A DNA stretch of 64,000 nucleotides from JAFLCL01 sp039809495 (lineage in GTDB: Bacteria > Myxococcota_A > Polyangia > Polyangiales > Sandaracinaceae): NCBI GenBank assembly GCA_039809495.1, contig JBDHVC010000020.1:1-64000 (forward strand). The letters are read 5' to 3'. Under the pieces are notes generated by a model. The model did no database searches, was not told the origin of the DNA, and was given only the letters and a program-made list of their open reading frames with translations. The position numbers and the translations under genes are program-made. This document shows positions 49,033-57,860 of the stretch, one piece after another (position 1 is the stretch's first letter; every line of letters starts with the position of its first letter).

Positions 49033-50628
49033 TCAGAGCTGCGGGCCGCCGGCCTTGATCTTCGGATCCGCGCCGGCCTCGAACTTCTTGAAGTTGTCGA
49101 TGAAGAACTTGGCGAGCTTGCGCTCGGTCGCGTCGAACGCCGCCTTGTCCTTCCAGGTGCTGCGCGGATCGAGGAGCTCGCTCGGCACGTTCTTCGCGCT
49201 CGTCGGGACGGCGAAGCCGAAGACCGCGTCCTTGCGCGTCTCGGCCTTCGCGAGCGAGCCGTCGTGGATCGCGTCGATGATGGCGCGCGTGTAGCGCAGG
49301 CTCATGCGCTTGCCCTCGCCGTAGGGGCCGCCGCTCCAGCCCGTGTTGACGAGCCAGACGTCCGAGCCGTGCTCCTTCAAGCGCTGGGCGAGCAGCTCCG
49401 CGTACTTGCTCGGGTGCCAGACCATGAAGGGCGCCCCGAAGCAGGCGCTGAAGGTCGGCGACGGCTCCTTCACGCCCACCTCCGTGCCCGCCACCTTCGC
49501 CGTGTAGCCGCTGATGAAGTGGTACATCGCCTGCTCGGGCGTGAGCTTCGCGACGGGCGGCAGGACGCCGAACGCGTCGCAGGTGAGCATGATGACGTTC
49601 GTCGGGTGGCCGCCGACGCAGGGGATCTTCGCGTTCGGGATGTACTCGATCGGGTAGCTGCAGCGCGTGTTCTGCGTGATCGAGGTGTCGGTGTAGTCGA
49701 CGACGCGCGTCGTCGGATCGTAGACGACGTTCTCGAGCACCGAGCCGTAGCGGATCGCGTTGAAGATCTCGGGCTCGGACTCCGCGGAGAGGTCGATCGC
49801 CTTCGCGTAGCAGCCGCCCTCGATGTTGAAGACGCCGCGGTCGGTCCAGACGTGCTCGTCGTCGCCGATGAGGAGGCGGTTCGGATCGGCCGAGAGCGTC
49901 GTCTTCCCCGTGCCCGAGAGGCCGAAGAAGATCGAGGCCGAGCCGTCCTCGCGCGAGGCGTTGGCCGAGCAGTGCATCGAGACGTGGCCCTTGAGGGGCA
50001 TGAGGTAGTTCATGATGGTGAACACCCCCTTCTTCATCTCGCCCGCGTACTCGGTGCCGAGGATGACGAACTCCTGGCGCGCGAAGTTGAGCGCGACGCT
50101 CGTCTTGCTCGTCATGCCGCTCGTGTAGCGGTTGGCGCTGAACTGGCCGGCGTTGAGGATCGTGTAGTCCGGATCGCCGAAGTTCACGAGCTCCTCCGCG
50201 CTCGGGCGGATCAGCATGTTCCACATGAAGAGCGCGTGGTACGCGCGGCTACAGATGATGCGGACCTTGATGCGGTAGCGCTCGTCCCAGCCCGCGTAGC
50301 CGTCCACGACGTAGAGGTGGGGCTTCGTGTTGAGGTAGTCGATCGCGCGCTCGCGATTGACCATGAAGATGTGCTCGTCGAGCTTGATGTTGACGTCGCC
50401 CCACCAGATGTGGTCGCGCGAGCGGGCGTCGTCGACGATGCGCTTGTCGCTCGGGCTCCGCCCCGTCTTCTCGCCGGAGTAGGCCATGAGCGCGCCGGTC
50501 GAGCTGATCGCGGTCTGCGGCTCGTTCGCGAGACCGAGCTCGTAGAGCTGCCCCGGCGAGGCGTTTCGGTAGATCTTCTGGACGTGGATGCCGTAGCTCT
50601 CGAGCGAAAAGGCGGTCTCTTTGGCCAT
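49033..50628 (-). CDS. pckA: Phosphoenolpyruvate carboxykinase (ATP)
   Basis: 531 residues, standard for the ATP-dependent enzyme, which turns oxaloacetate and ATP into phosphoenolpyruvate, CO2 and ADP in gluconeogenesis. Signatures include SGEKTGRSPSDKR near the oxaloacetate site, the P loop FFGLSGTGKT (Walker A 236-243), the metal site region IGDDEHVW, IEGGCYAK and NTGWSGGPYGEGKRM. The ATG at 50628 has AGGAG 4 nt upstream. It is divergent from the LD-carboxypeptidase gene and convergent with the anchored protein gene, so it is probably a single-gene unit. Confidence 0.96.
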   Translation of the reverse strand: MAKETAFSLESYGIHVQKIYRNASPGQLYELGLANEPQTAISSTGALMAYSGEKTGRSPSDKRIVDDARSRDHIWWGDVNIKLDEHIFMVNRERAIDYLNTKPHLYVVDGYAGWDERYRIKVRIICSRAYHALFMWNMLIRPSAEELVNFGDPDYTILNAGQFSANRYTSGMTSKTSVALNFARQEFVILGTEYAGEMKKGVFTIMNYLMPLKGHVSMHCSANASREDGSASIFFGLSGTGKTTLSADPNRLLIGDDEHVWTDRGVFNIEGGCYAKAIDLSAESEPEIFNAIRYGSVLENVVYDPTTRVVDYTDTSITQNTRCSYPIEYIPNAKIPCVGGHPTNVIMLTCDAFGVLPPVAKLTPEQAMYHFISGYTAKVAGTEVGVKEPSPTFSACFGAPFMVWHPSKYAELLAQRLKEHGSDVWLVNTGWSGGPYGEGKRMSLRYTRAIIDAIHDGSLAKAETRKDAVFGFAVPTSAKNVPSELLDPRSTWKDKAAFDATERKLAKFFIDNFKKFEAGADPKIKAGGPQL

Positions 50629-50765
50629 GGGTCTCCTACCTCGTGGGGCCTCGAACGAGAGGCGCGGGGAGGCTACCCCGTTCGCGTCGAATGGCCAGCC
50701 TGCTCGCTCACGCCGCGCGCGAGCCGATCCCCTCGGCGCGAGCGGCCTCGCGCGATCGCCCGCGA

Positions 50766-50771
50766 TATCCT
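50766..50771 (+). promoter_or_regulatory. -10-like hexamer for the LD-carboxypeptidase gene
   Basis: TATCCT ends 6 nt before the ATG at 50778, identical in sequence and spacing to the case at 674-679. Confidence 0.5.
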
Positions 50772-50777
50772 CCGCGG

Positions 50778-51731
50778 ATGCCCGATCTGGACGAGGACGG
50801 TGCCGAACGCGGCGCGCCCCCCTTCGCTCGCGCCGAGGCGCTCCATCCCGGCGCGCGCGTCTGGCTCGTCGCGCCGTCCGGCACCTTCGACGTCGAGCGC
50901 TTCGAGCGGGGCCGAGCGCGCCTCGCGGAGCGCTACGACGTCGTGGTCGACGACGGCATCCTCGCGCGAGCGGGCTACCTCGCGGGCTCGGACGAGCGGC
51001 GCGCGCGCGAGCTCCTCGCGGCGCTCGAGGACCCGCTCTGCCAGGCCATCGTCTGCGCGCGCGGGGGGTACGGCGCGATGCGCCTCTTGCCGCGCCTGCC
51101 GCTCCGTCAGATCGCGCGCGCCTCGAAGCTCCTCGTCGGCTTCTCGGACGTGACGGCGCTCCACGTCGCCTGGCAGCGCGCGCGCGTCGCCTCCCTCCAC
51201 GGCGCGATGGTCGCGAGCCTCGGCGCGCTCGACGAGGCCCGCTTCTCACGGTGGATCCGCGCGCTCGAGGGCGCGCCGCTCCCACCGATCGACGGGCTCG
51301 AGGTGCTCACCCCGGGCGAGGCGCGCGGCGTCCTCGTCGGCGGGAACCTCTCGATCCTCCACGCGCTCGAGGGGACCCCCTACGCCGCGAGCACGACGAA
51401 CCGCGTCCTCTTCCTCGAGGACGTCGGCGAGGCGCCCTACCGCGTCGACCGCATGCTCACCACCCTCCTCCTCTCGGGCTTCTTCCAGGGCGTGCGCGCG
51501 ATCGTGCTCGGCGCGTTCACGAAGAGCGATCCGGGCTCACACGGCGTCGAGGTCCTCGACGTGCTCCGCGAGCGGCTCGCGCCGCTCGAGATCCCCATCG
51601 TGAGGGGCGTCCCCTCGGGGCACGTCGAGGACAACCTCGAGCTCCCCTTCGGCGTGGAGGTGCGCGTCGAGGCCAGCCCGACGGACGCCCGGCTCACCTT
51701 CCTCGGCTCTCTGGTGCGCGCTCGTGACTGA
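50778..51731 (+). CDS. ldcA: S66-family LD-carboxypeptidase
   Basis: 317 residues. LD-carboxypeptidases remove the terminal D-Ala from tetrapeptide stems during peptidoglycan recycling, normally in the cytoplasm; no signal peptide is seen here. The Ser-Glu-His triad fits: Ser123 in GFSDVTAL, Glu214 in LFLEDVGEAPYR, and His282 in SGHVEDNLELP. The conserved start VWLVAPSG and ARGGYGAMRLL (oxyanion region) are also present. The ATG at 50778 is chosen for its hexamer and length. A microcin C self-immunity homologue (MccF) belongs to the same family and is the alternative. Confidence 0.88.
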   Translation: MPDLDEDGAERGAPPFARAEALHPGARVWLVAPSGTFDVERFERGRARLAERYDVVVDDGILARAGYLAGSDERRARELLAALEDPLCQAIVCARGGYGAMRLLPRLPLRQIARASKLLVGFSDVTALHVAWQRARVASLHGAMVASLGALDEARFSRWIRALEGAPLPPIDGLEVLTPGEARGVLVGGNLSILHALEGTPYAASTTNRVLFLEDVGEAPYRVDRMLTTLLLSGFFQGVRAIVLGAFTKSDPGSHGVEVLDVLRERLAPLEIPIVRGVPSGHVEDNLELPFGVEVRVEASPTDARLTFLGSLVRARD

Positions 51732-51812
51732 GCTCGGCGGCCACCGCGTCGTGGGGCCCGAGGGCGAGGGCGCTCGGCGCGCGAGCGCGCCCGACGCCGA
51801 GAGGTCGCCGCG

Positions 51813-52424
51813 ATGACGGCGCAGCTCCTCGCGTGGCTCGCGGCGAACGAGGGCCCCTGGGCCTACCTCGTGCTCGTCTTCGCCGCGCTCGTCGAGTACA
51901 TTTTTCCGCCCTTCCCCGGCGACAGCCTCGCGCTCTTCGGCGTCGTCCTCGGCCTGCGCGCCGGCTACTCCGCGCCGCTCGTCTTCATCGCGCTGAACGT
52001 CGGCGCGCTCATCGGCGGGCTCGCGAGCTACGCCCTGGGCCGCGCGCTCGACGAGCCCTCGAAGCGGCCGCGGTGGCTGCGCGCGCCGGCGAGCGAGGCG
52101 GCGATCCAGAAGCTCGTCGCGCACTACCGAGAGCACGGCGCGCTCTACCTCGCCGCCAACCGCTTCGTCCCCGCGCTCCGCGCGTTCTTCTTCATCGCCG
52201 CGGGGGTCGCGCGCGTCCCGCTCCACCAGGTCGTCCTCTACGGCGGCGCCTCCGCGCTCGCGTGGAACGCGATGCTCTTCCTCGTCGGCTCCGCCCTCGG
52301 CGCGAATTTCGATCGCCTCCAGCGCGCCATCGAGGGCTACGGCCTCGCCTTCGCGGCGCTCGCGCTCGCCCTCGCGGCGATCGCGCTCTTCGTTCGCCTT
52401 CGGCGCGCGCGGCGGCAGCCCTGA
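51813..52424 (+). CDS. DedA-family membrane protein
   Basis: 203 residues. Signatures of the DedA/VTT (SNARE-associated) family are clear: an N-terminal re-entrant region with EYIFPPFPGDSLALFG, GGLASYALGRAL, and the later NRFVPALRAFFFIAAGVARV in place of the RFxPxxR..G motif. Hydrophobic segments lie at about 17-35, 45-75, 125-150, 152-170 and 180-196. Family members help flip lipids such as undecaprenyl phosphate or phosphatidylethanolamine and support envelope integrity. The start has AGAGG 8 nt upstream and lies 81 bp after the LD-carboxypeptidase stop, so both could share a transcript and both touch cell-wall recycling. Confidence 0.88.
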   Translation: MTAQLLAWLAANEGPWAYLVLVFAALVEYIFPPFPGDSLALFGVVLGLRAGYSAPLVFIALNVGALIGGLASYALGRALDEPSKRPRWLRAPASEAAIQKLVAHYREHGALYLAANRFVPALRAFFFIAAGVARVPLHQVVLYGGASALAWNAMLFLVGSALGANFDRLQRAIEGYGLAFAALALALAAIALFVRLRRARRQP

Positions 52425-52458
52425 CCCGTCGCGACGAGAGGGGCCTTCGCTTCAGGCT

Positions 52459-52484
52459 GGATCACGTCGAGCGAGGCGCGCTCA
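52459..52484 (-). repeat. Short copy of the stop-codon-anchored element
   Basis: On the minus strand it begins with the TGA stop of the DUF4112 gene and runs GCGCGCCTCGCTCGACGTGA, followed by TCC. It is an exact match to the 20-base core, in the 57-bp gap between convergent genes. Confidence 0.75.
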
Positions 52485-53114
52485 GCCACCGAAGATGGCG
52501 CCGAGGGAGAAGCCGAAGATCGCGCCGATGACGAGCGGGATGGCGACGCCGAGCGCGACGAGGCCCACCCCGCCGTAGACGAGCAGCTTGTCGAGCGAGG
52601 AGGGCTCGGCCTTCGGATCGTCGCGGAACCGCTCGATGATCTCGAGGTTACGGCGGTTCGCGCGGAAGTAGACGTCGAACGCGTCACCCAGGATCGGGAC
52701 GGACCCGAGGAGCGTGTCGATCGCGATGTTCAGGACCATGCGGCCGATCGCGATCGTCGGGATGCGCTCCTTCAGCGCGAGGAAGAGGAGCGCGACCGAG
52801 CCCGCCCCGGTGACGGCGTCCCCGACGCCAGGGAAGAAGAAGCCGAGGATCGGATCGAGCCCGATGTGGAGGTCGGTGCCCGGGACGCGGATCAGCTCGT
52901 CCGCCACGCGGACGAAGCGCTCGACCCACGGCGAGAGCTGCGCCGCGATCGCCTTCTTCATCGCCGGATCGAAGTCGTCCCCGAGGGCCTTCTCGACCGC
53001 GACGTTCGTGAGCGCGTCGCCGAGCTCTCGCTTGCGATCGATCCTCGGCTCGAGCGCCTCCGCGCGCTCCCTCCGCGCGAGCCCCGTGCCCCTGGATCCT
53101 GCTTCTTCGTCCAT
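52482..53114 (-). CDS. DUF4112 family membrane protein
   Basis: 210 residues. The central block (about 75-150) carries the DUF4112 pattern: RVPGTDLHIGLDPILGFFFP, GVGDAVTGAGSVALLFLALK, and VLNIAIDTLLGSVPILGDAFD, followed by YFRANRRN. Two or three membrane helices lie in that block and another pair at the C-terminus (about 183-208). The N-terminal 60 residues are charged and cytoplasmic-looking. The function of the family is unknown. The gene stands 57 bp from the stop of the dedA-like gene (convergent) and 57 bp from the next gene on its own strand. Confidence 0.8.
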   Translation of the reverse strand: MDEEAGSRGTGLARRERAEALEPRIDRKRELGDALTNVAVEKALGDDFDPAMKKAIAAQLSPWVERFVRVADELIRVPGTDLHIGLDPILGFFFPGVGDAVTGAGSVALLFLALKERIPTIAIGRMVLNIAIDTLLGSVPILGDAFDVYFRANRRNLEIIERFRDDPKAEPSSLDKLLVYGGVGLVALGVAIPLVIGAIFGFSLGAIFGG

Positions 53115-53171
53115 CCCCTCGAGGATCGCGCGAAGCGGCCGAGCCGTCGACCCGACCGCTCGGCGCGCGCG

Positions 53172-55370
53172 CTAGCGCGGGCGGCGCGTGGGCGCGGGGC
53201 TCGTGGGCGCGGAGACGTCGAACGCGACCTCCGAGGCGCCCTGGTTGCCCGCGGCGTCGAACGCGCGCACCGAGGCGATGTGGGAGCCCGGGCCGAGCGG
53301 GCGCGCGAGCCCGGAGAGGGTCGTCACGTCGATCGCGAAGCGCTCGTCGCGCGTGTCGAGGAGATCGTCGAGCGGGAAGATCGGGCGCGGTTCCCCGCCG
53401 TCGATCGCGATCTCGATCCGCGCGATCGGGCCGATCGTGTCGCGCGCGCGGCCCGTGATCTGCGTGCCGCGCGCCACGAGGTCGACCACCTCGGGGGGCG
53501 TGTTGTCGACGAGGATCGGCTCGCTCGTCGCGCGCGAGTCGAGCACGTAGGCGTCGGGGTTCGAGAGCTCGTCGGTCACCTGGACCTCGACGACGTAGAA
53601 GCCGTCGGGGACGCTCGAGGTGTTCCACGCGTACTCGGTCGCCGAGAGCACCTCGGAGTCGCGCAGGATCTCGCGCCACACCCGCTGCGTCTCCTCCCGG
53701 AAGCGCAGCCGAAAGCGGAGCCGATCGCCGTCGGGGTTCTCGACCTTCCAGGTGAGCCCGAGCGTCGGCGAGGCGGGCTGGGGCGCCGTGGGATCGACGT
53801 CGGGCCCGCGCTTGATCGGCCGCGCCTTGAGCCCCACCTCCGTGAGGACCGGGCGCTGGTTCGTGGGCAGGTAATAGACGCTGACCGCGCGGAGCACCGC
53901 GTCCTCGTCGACGAGCCGCGCTCGCACCTGGAGGAAGCGCGCGGCCGGGGAGCGCACCGGCCCCGGCGCGGCGAGCGGACTGCTCCACGCGCTCCACGTC
54001 GTGTCGGGGCGCTCCGTGTTGCCGCTGCGCGTCTCGAAGCGGATCGCGCCGTGGCCTCGCCACACGAGCTGCCCGAAGCGCGCGAGCTGCTCGGCGTCGA
54101 GGACCTTGCTCGTCCAGCTCGGGGCGTCCGGGCGCGAGCGGAGCACGCGATAGAGCGCGGGGCCGTCGCCCGTCACGATGAAGGGGCTCGCCGAGGTGAG
54201 GTCCATCGTGAGGACCTGGCGCTCGTCGACGTCGATCCAGACGCTGCTCGTGCGATCGGGCTCGATCCGCACGACGCGCCCCTCCGCGCCCATCCCGGCG
54301 TAGATCACGCCGCGCTCGTCCAGCTCGACCGCCGTCACGTGCGCGTCGTCGGACGCGAACACCCGCTCGGCCCGACCGCTCGGACCGAGCAGAAACACGC
54401 TCCCCTTGCCCGGGCGTGGGCGCGCGCTCCGCGGCGCCGTCGCGGAGCGGGCCGTGCCCGTCGTGGGCACCGCGGGCGGCTCGGGCATGTCGTTCGCCGC
54501 GACGACGAGCGCTCCATCGCGCAGGGCGATCGACGGGATCTCGTTGCCGGGGAAGTCCCAGACGATCTCCGCTCGCCCCGGCGCGGTGATGCGCGCGACG
54601 ACGGCGTCGTCGCTGGTGCCCGCGTAGAGCGCGCCGTCGCTCGCGAGCGCGAGGCTCTGGATGTGCGCGGCCGGCGCGTCCCAGTAGACGTCCGCCTGCC
54701 CGCGCGGATCGACCGCGTAGACGCGACCCTGCGGACCCGTCCCCGCGTAGAGCCGGCGCCGCGCGCCGTCCCACGCGAGCGCCCAGATCGACTCCGCGGG
54801 CTCCTCGGTCGGCGGCGGCGGCGCGAGCGAGCCGTCGGTGGGCGCGGGGGTCGGGGTGGGGACGAGCGGATCGCCGCTCCCCGACGCCGCGCCGAGCCGC
54901 ACCAGCTCGCGCGCGGGCGAGCCGGGCGCGCTCGCCGTGTCGAGCGCGAAGAGCCGCCCCTCGGGGATCGTACCCGCGTAGAGCGTCGTCCCCTCGCCGA
55001 ACGCGAGGGAAGAGACGAGGAGCTGCCCGGTCTCGGCGAAGAGCTCGATCCGATCGCCGCGCACCCGATAGACGCGGCCCTGGTCTCCGGTGCCGAGGTA
55101 GAGGCTCCCGTCCGGACCGCGCGCGTGGCTGAAAACGACGCCGACGTCCGGCGGCAGCGCGACGCGCTCGAGGCCGACCGAGACGCGCACCTCGCCGTCC
55201 GAGCGGACGGCCGCGTGGTGCAGCTCGCCCTGCGCGAAGCTCGCCGCGTCGTCGATCTCGAAGGAGCGTGTCCCCACGGCGCGCGCCGTCGGCGCGAGGG
55301 CGGCGAGCGCCGCCGAGGCGAGCGTGGCGAGGAGCGCGAGCAGCGCGAGGCGATGAGGGCGTCGAGACAT
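53172..55370 (-). CDS. Exported beta-propeller protein with Ig-like C-terminal domains
   Basis: 732 residues from the ATG at 55370. The signal peptide (MSRRPHRLALLALLATLASA) ends near APTARA. From about 30 to 380 there are repeats of the kind DGSLYLGTGDQGRVYRV, RRLYAGTGPQGRVYAVDPRG, DGALYAGTSDDAVVARI and RGVIYAGMGAEGRVVRIEP, a propeller of about seven blades. Residues 395-480 recall a jelly-roll or discoidin-like domain, and two Ig-like domains close the protein (WKVENPDGDRLRFRLRFREE; VDNTPPEVVDLVARGT...VRAFDAAGNQG). It is likely periplasmic or surface-exposed and binding in nature. A 10-bp triple repeat directly precedes the start codon. Confidence 0.75.
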   Translation of the reverse strand: MSRRPHRLALLALLATLASAALAALAPTARAVGTRSFEIDDAASFAQGELHHAAVRSDGEVRVSVGLERVALPPDVGVVFSHARGPDGSLYLGTGDQGRVYRVRGDRIELFAETGQLLVSSLAFGEGTTLYAGTIPEGRLFALDTASAPGSPARELVRLGAASGSGDPLVPTPTPAPTDGSLAPPPPTEEPAESIWALAWDGARRRLYAGTGPQGRVYAVDPRGQADVYWDAPAAHIQSLALASDGALYAGTSDDAVVARITAPGRAEIVWDFPGNEIPSIALRDGALVVAANDMPEPPAVPTTGTARSATAPRSARPRPGKGSVFLLGPSGRAERVFASDDAHVTAVELDERGVIYAGMGAEGRVVRIEPDRTSSVWIDVDERQVLTMDLTSASPFIVTGDGPALYRVLRSRPDAPSWTSKVLDAEQLARFGQLVWRGHGAIRFETRSGNTERPDTTWSAWSSPLAAPGPVRSPAARFLQVRARLVDEDAVLRAVSVYYLPTNQRPVLTEVGLKARPIKRGPDVDPTAPQPASPTLGLTWKVENPDGDRLRFRLRFREETQRVWREILRDSEVLSATEYAWNTSSVPDGFYVVEVQVTDELSNPDAYVLDSRATSEPILVDNTPPEVVDLVARGTQITGRARDTIGPIARIEIAIDGGEPRPIFPLDDLLDTRDERFAIDVTTLSGLARPLGPGSHIASVRAFDAAGNQGASEVAFDVSAPTSPAPTRRPR

Positions 55371-55373
55371 CGT

Positions 55374-55403
55374 GGCTTCGAGGGGCTTCGAGGGGCTTCG
55401 AGG
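55374..55403 (-). repeat. Triple 10-bp repeat just upstream of a start codon
   Basis: Three perfect adjacent copies of GGCTTCGAGG (plus-strand view) end 3 nt before the ATG at 55370. On the transcribed strand this is CCTCGAAGCC three times, where a ribosome binding site would be expected; none is visible. Confidence 0.85.
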
Positions 55404-55531
55404 CGAGGCGCGAGCGCGGCGGGCTCGCGCGCGGCAGCGCCGAGCGTAGCTGGGGAGCGCCGAACCGCGAACCGTTTCGACACGGGCGCGAGCGTCGCGC
55501 GGATCCGGGTCCGTCGAGCCGGCTTCCGTCG

Positions 55532-55537
55532 TACGCT
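55532..55537 (+). promoter_or_regulatory. -10-like hexamer for the CxxCH lipoprotein gene
   Basis: TACGCT ends 6 nt before the ATG at 55544; GAGGG between them could also act as a weak ribosome binding site. Confidence 0.45.
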
Positions 55538-55543
55538 CGAGGG

Positions 55544-57796
55544 ATGTCTTCGCGTCCCCGCTCCATCCTTCGCTCACCCATCGCCCTCGCGCTGCTCGCG
55601 ACGGCGCTCCTCGCGGGCTGCGACTGCGAGCCCGAGGTGCGCCGCACCTCTTGCACCTCGCGCGCCGACTGCCCGAGCGGGCACGCCTGCGTCGACCACG
55701 CCTGCGTCCCCGAGCGTGACGCGGGGCGCGACGAGGAGCGCGACGGCTCGACCACCGCGGACGTGACGTACGTCGACGCGCTCGAGGTGCTCCGGATCGA
55801 GCCGCTCGACCCGGTGATCGACGCCGACGGCTCGCCGGAGGCGCTCTCCTTCACGGCGCACGTCGGCGATCGGACGCTCCCGACCGCCTCGTGGGTCCTC
55901 TCCGACGTCGTGCTCGGCTCGGTCGACGCCGGCGGCGTGTTCACGGCCAACGGCCGGACGGCGGGGCGGGTGCGCCTGACCGCGCGGTGGGGCGCGCTCA
56001 CCGCCGAGACGACCATCACCGTGCGCGTGCGGATCAGCGCCTCCGCGCCGGGCGTATCGCTCGCGCCGGGCGTGATCGACGCGCTCCGCGGCGGCGGGAG
56101 CGCGGACGCGTCCCACCGCTTCCTCTACCCTTACGACGAGACCGTCTTCCCGCGCGGCCTCGCCTCTCCCGTCTTTCAGCTCGGCGGCACCGGCGCGGAC
56201 GCCGTGCGGCTCACGATCGACATCGAGGCTCGCGACTACCACTACGAGGGCTTCTTCGGGGCGCAGCCGCGCGTCCAGGTCGCGCTCCCGCGCGAGATCT
56301 GGGACGCGATGACCGAGAGCGCGGGCGCCGGCGACGCCGTCGTCGTCTCGGTGACGAAGATCTCCGGCGACGCCGTGAGCGGTCCCGCGACGGAGACGCT
56401 GCGCATCGCGCAGGGCCGGCTGACGGGCAGCATCTACTACAACTCGTACTCGTCACCGCTCGCGAGCGGCGGCGCCGTCTTGCGCGTCCCGCTCGGGCGC
56501 GACGCGGAGGTCGTCCAGGCGAGCTGCACCGTCTGCCACTCCGTCAGCGCGAACGGGAACCGGATCGCCACCGGCCTGAGCTGGAGCGACACGATGACGA
56601 TCACGGGGACCGGGAACCCGATCCGGAGCGGCACGATCGAGCTCGCCTCGGACGGCACGGCGAGCCCGGGCTACAGCGACGCCGACGGTCGCAAGTACGC
56701 GTTCGGCGCGCTCTCGCCCGATGGCTCGGTCCTGGTGAGCAACGCGATCCCGCGCTCGGGCGGCATCCGCGGGCTCTCGGGCACGATCACGTCGCAGGTC
56801 TTCGACGCGGCGAGCGGCGCCGCGATCGCCGCGCCGAGCTGGTCCGTCCCCTACGCCGTCACGCCTCAATTCGCCGCCGACGGCTCGGGCATCGCGTTCA
56901 CCTGGTTCCCCAACGACGGGTCGAACAACCCGCGCTCCATCGGCGTCGCCTCCTTCGACGGCAGCCTCTCTCCGCCGCTCTTCGGCGCGCCGAGGCGCGT
57001 CGTCACCATCACCGACACGTCGCGCATCGTCGGCTGGCCCGCGTTCACCCCGGATGGCCAGGCCGTCATCTTCCAGGACGCGACCGCGTTCGACACCTCG
57101 CTCGGGGGCGCGAGCGGGAGCTCCAACCGGCCGGTGTCGTCGGATCTCCACCTGGTCGATCTCACGCGGTGCGACGCGAGCGGCGAGAATTGCGAGGTCT
57201 CGGCGCTCGAGCGCCTGAACGGCTATGGCGCGAGCGGCTTCACCCTCCCCTACGGCGAGGGAGAGGAGGCCCACTCCAACTACGAGCCGACCGTGCTCCC
57301 CGTCGCCGTCGGCGGCTACTACTGGGTCGTCTTCACGAGCCGCCGCTGCTACGGCAACCTGATCGCGCCCGGCGGGACGCTCGCCGGCGGCGAGGATCGC
57401 TGGGGCCACCGCACGTCGGCCGGCGCCGAGATCCCGAGCCCGCGCAAGAAGCTCTGGATCGCCGCGATCGACCTCTCCGGCGCGCCGGGCGCCGATCGGA
57501 GCCACCCCGCCTTCTACCTCTCGGGCCAGGAATTCGAGTCGGGCAACATGCGCGGCTTCGCGGCGCTCGACGCCTGCCACGAAGACGGCGAGAGCTGCGC
57601 GTCCGCCGCCGACTGCTGCGGCGGCTTCTGCCGCGACATCTCGGGTGGCGGCGACACGCCCGAATTCGCCTGCGTGCCGCCGCCGGGAGGCTGCTCCGAG
57701 GAGCTCGAGGCCTGCGAGAGCGCCGCCGACTGCTGCGGCGCCTCGCGCGGCGCGCGCTGCATCAACCACCGCTGCGCCGAGGACGTCCTCGACTGA
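55544..57796 (+). CDS. Lipoprotein with CxxCH heme-binding motif and TolB-like propeller
   Basis: 750 residues from the ATG at 55544. The signal peptide ends at lipobox LAGC (Cys about residue 26). A Cys-rich module (CTSRADCPSGHACVDHACVP) follows, then an Ig-like (Big_2-type) domain (about 80-165). A single c-type heme motif CTVCH lies near residue 328, inside a region of propeller-like repeats (FGALSPDGSVLVSN, PQFAADGSGIAFTW, PAFTPDGQAVIF). The end holds two more Cys-rich modules (CASAADCCGGFC, CESAADCCG). If heme is attached it could be an electron-transfer or sensing lipoprotein. The upstream frame is open but lacks a signal peptide. Confidence 0.78.
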   Translation: MSSRPRSILRSPIALALLATALLAGCDCEPEVRRTSCTSRADCPSGHACVDHACVPERDAGRDEERDGSTTADVTYVDALEVLRIEPLDPVIDADGSPEALSFTAHVGDRTLPTASWVLSDVVLGSVDAGGVFTANGRTAGRVRLTARWGALTAETTITVRVRISASAPGVSLAPGVIDALRGGGSADASHRFLYPYDETVFPRGLASPVFQLGGTGADAVRLTIDIEARDYHYEGFFGAQPRVQVALPREIWDAMTESAGAGDAVVVSVTKISGDAVSGPATETLRIAQGRLTGSIYYNSYSSPLASGGAVLRVPLGRDAEVVQASCTVCHSVSANGNRIATGLSWSDTMTITGTGNPIRSGTIELASDGTASPGYSDADGRKYAFGALSPDGSVLVSNAIPRSGGIRGLSGTITSQVFDAASGAAIAAPSWSVPYAVTPQFAADGSGIAFTWFPNDGSNNPRSIGVASFDGSLSPPLFGAPRRVVTITDTSRIVGWPAFTPDGQAVIFQDATAFDTSLGGASGSSNRPVSSDLHLVDLTRCDASGENCEVSALERLNGYGASGFTLPYGEGEEAHSNYEPTVLPVAVGGYYWVVFTSRRCYGNLIAPGGTLAGGEDRWGHRTSAGAEIPSPRKKLWIAAIDLSGAPGADRSHPAFYLSGQEFESGNMRGFAALDACHEDGESCASAADCCGGFCRDISGGGDTPEFACVPPPGGCSEELEACESAADCCGASRGARCINHRCAEDVLD

Positions 57797-57860
57797 CCGC
57801 GCGCCTCGCTCGACGTGATGAGGCGCTCGACGTGACGAAGCGAGCGCGAGCGCGCTCTCA
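57794..57860 (+). repeat. Stop-anchored element facing a related copy, convergent genes
   Basis: From the TGA at 57794 the sequence continues CC and then GCGCGCCTCGCTCGACGTGA; the minus-strand stop at 57858-57860 is followed, on its strand, by GAGCGCGCTCGCGCTCGC and a second GTCACGTCGAGCG. The 61-bp gap is therefore made of two facing, partly complementary copies that can fold on themselves. Confidence 0.65.
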
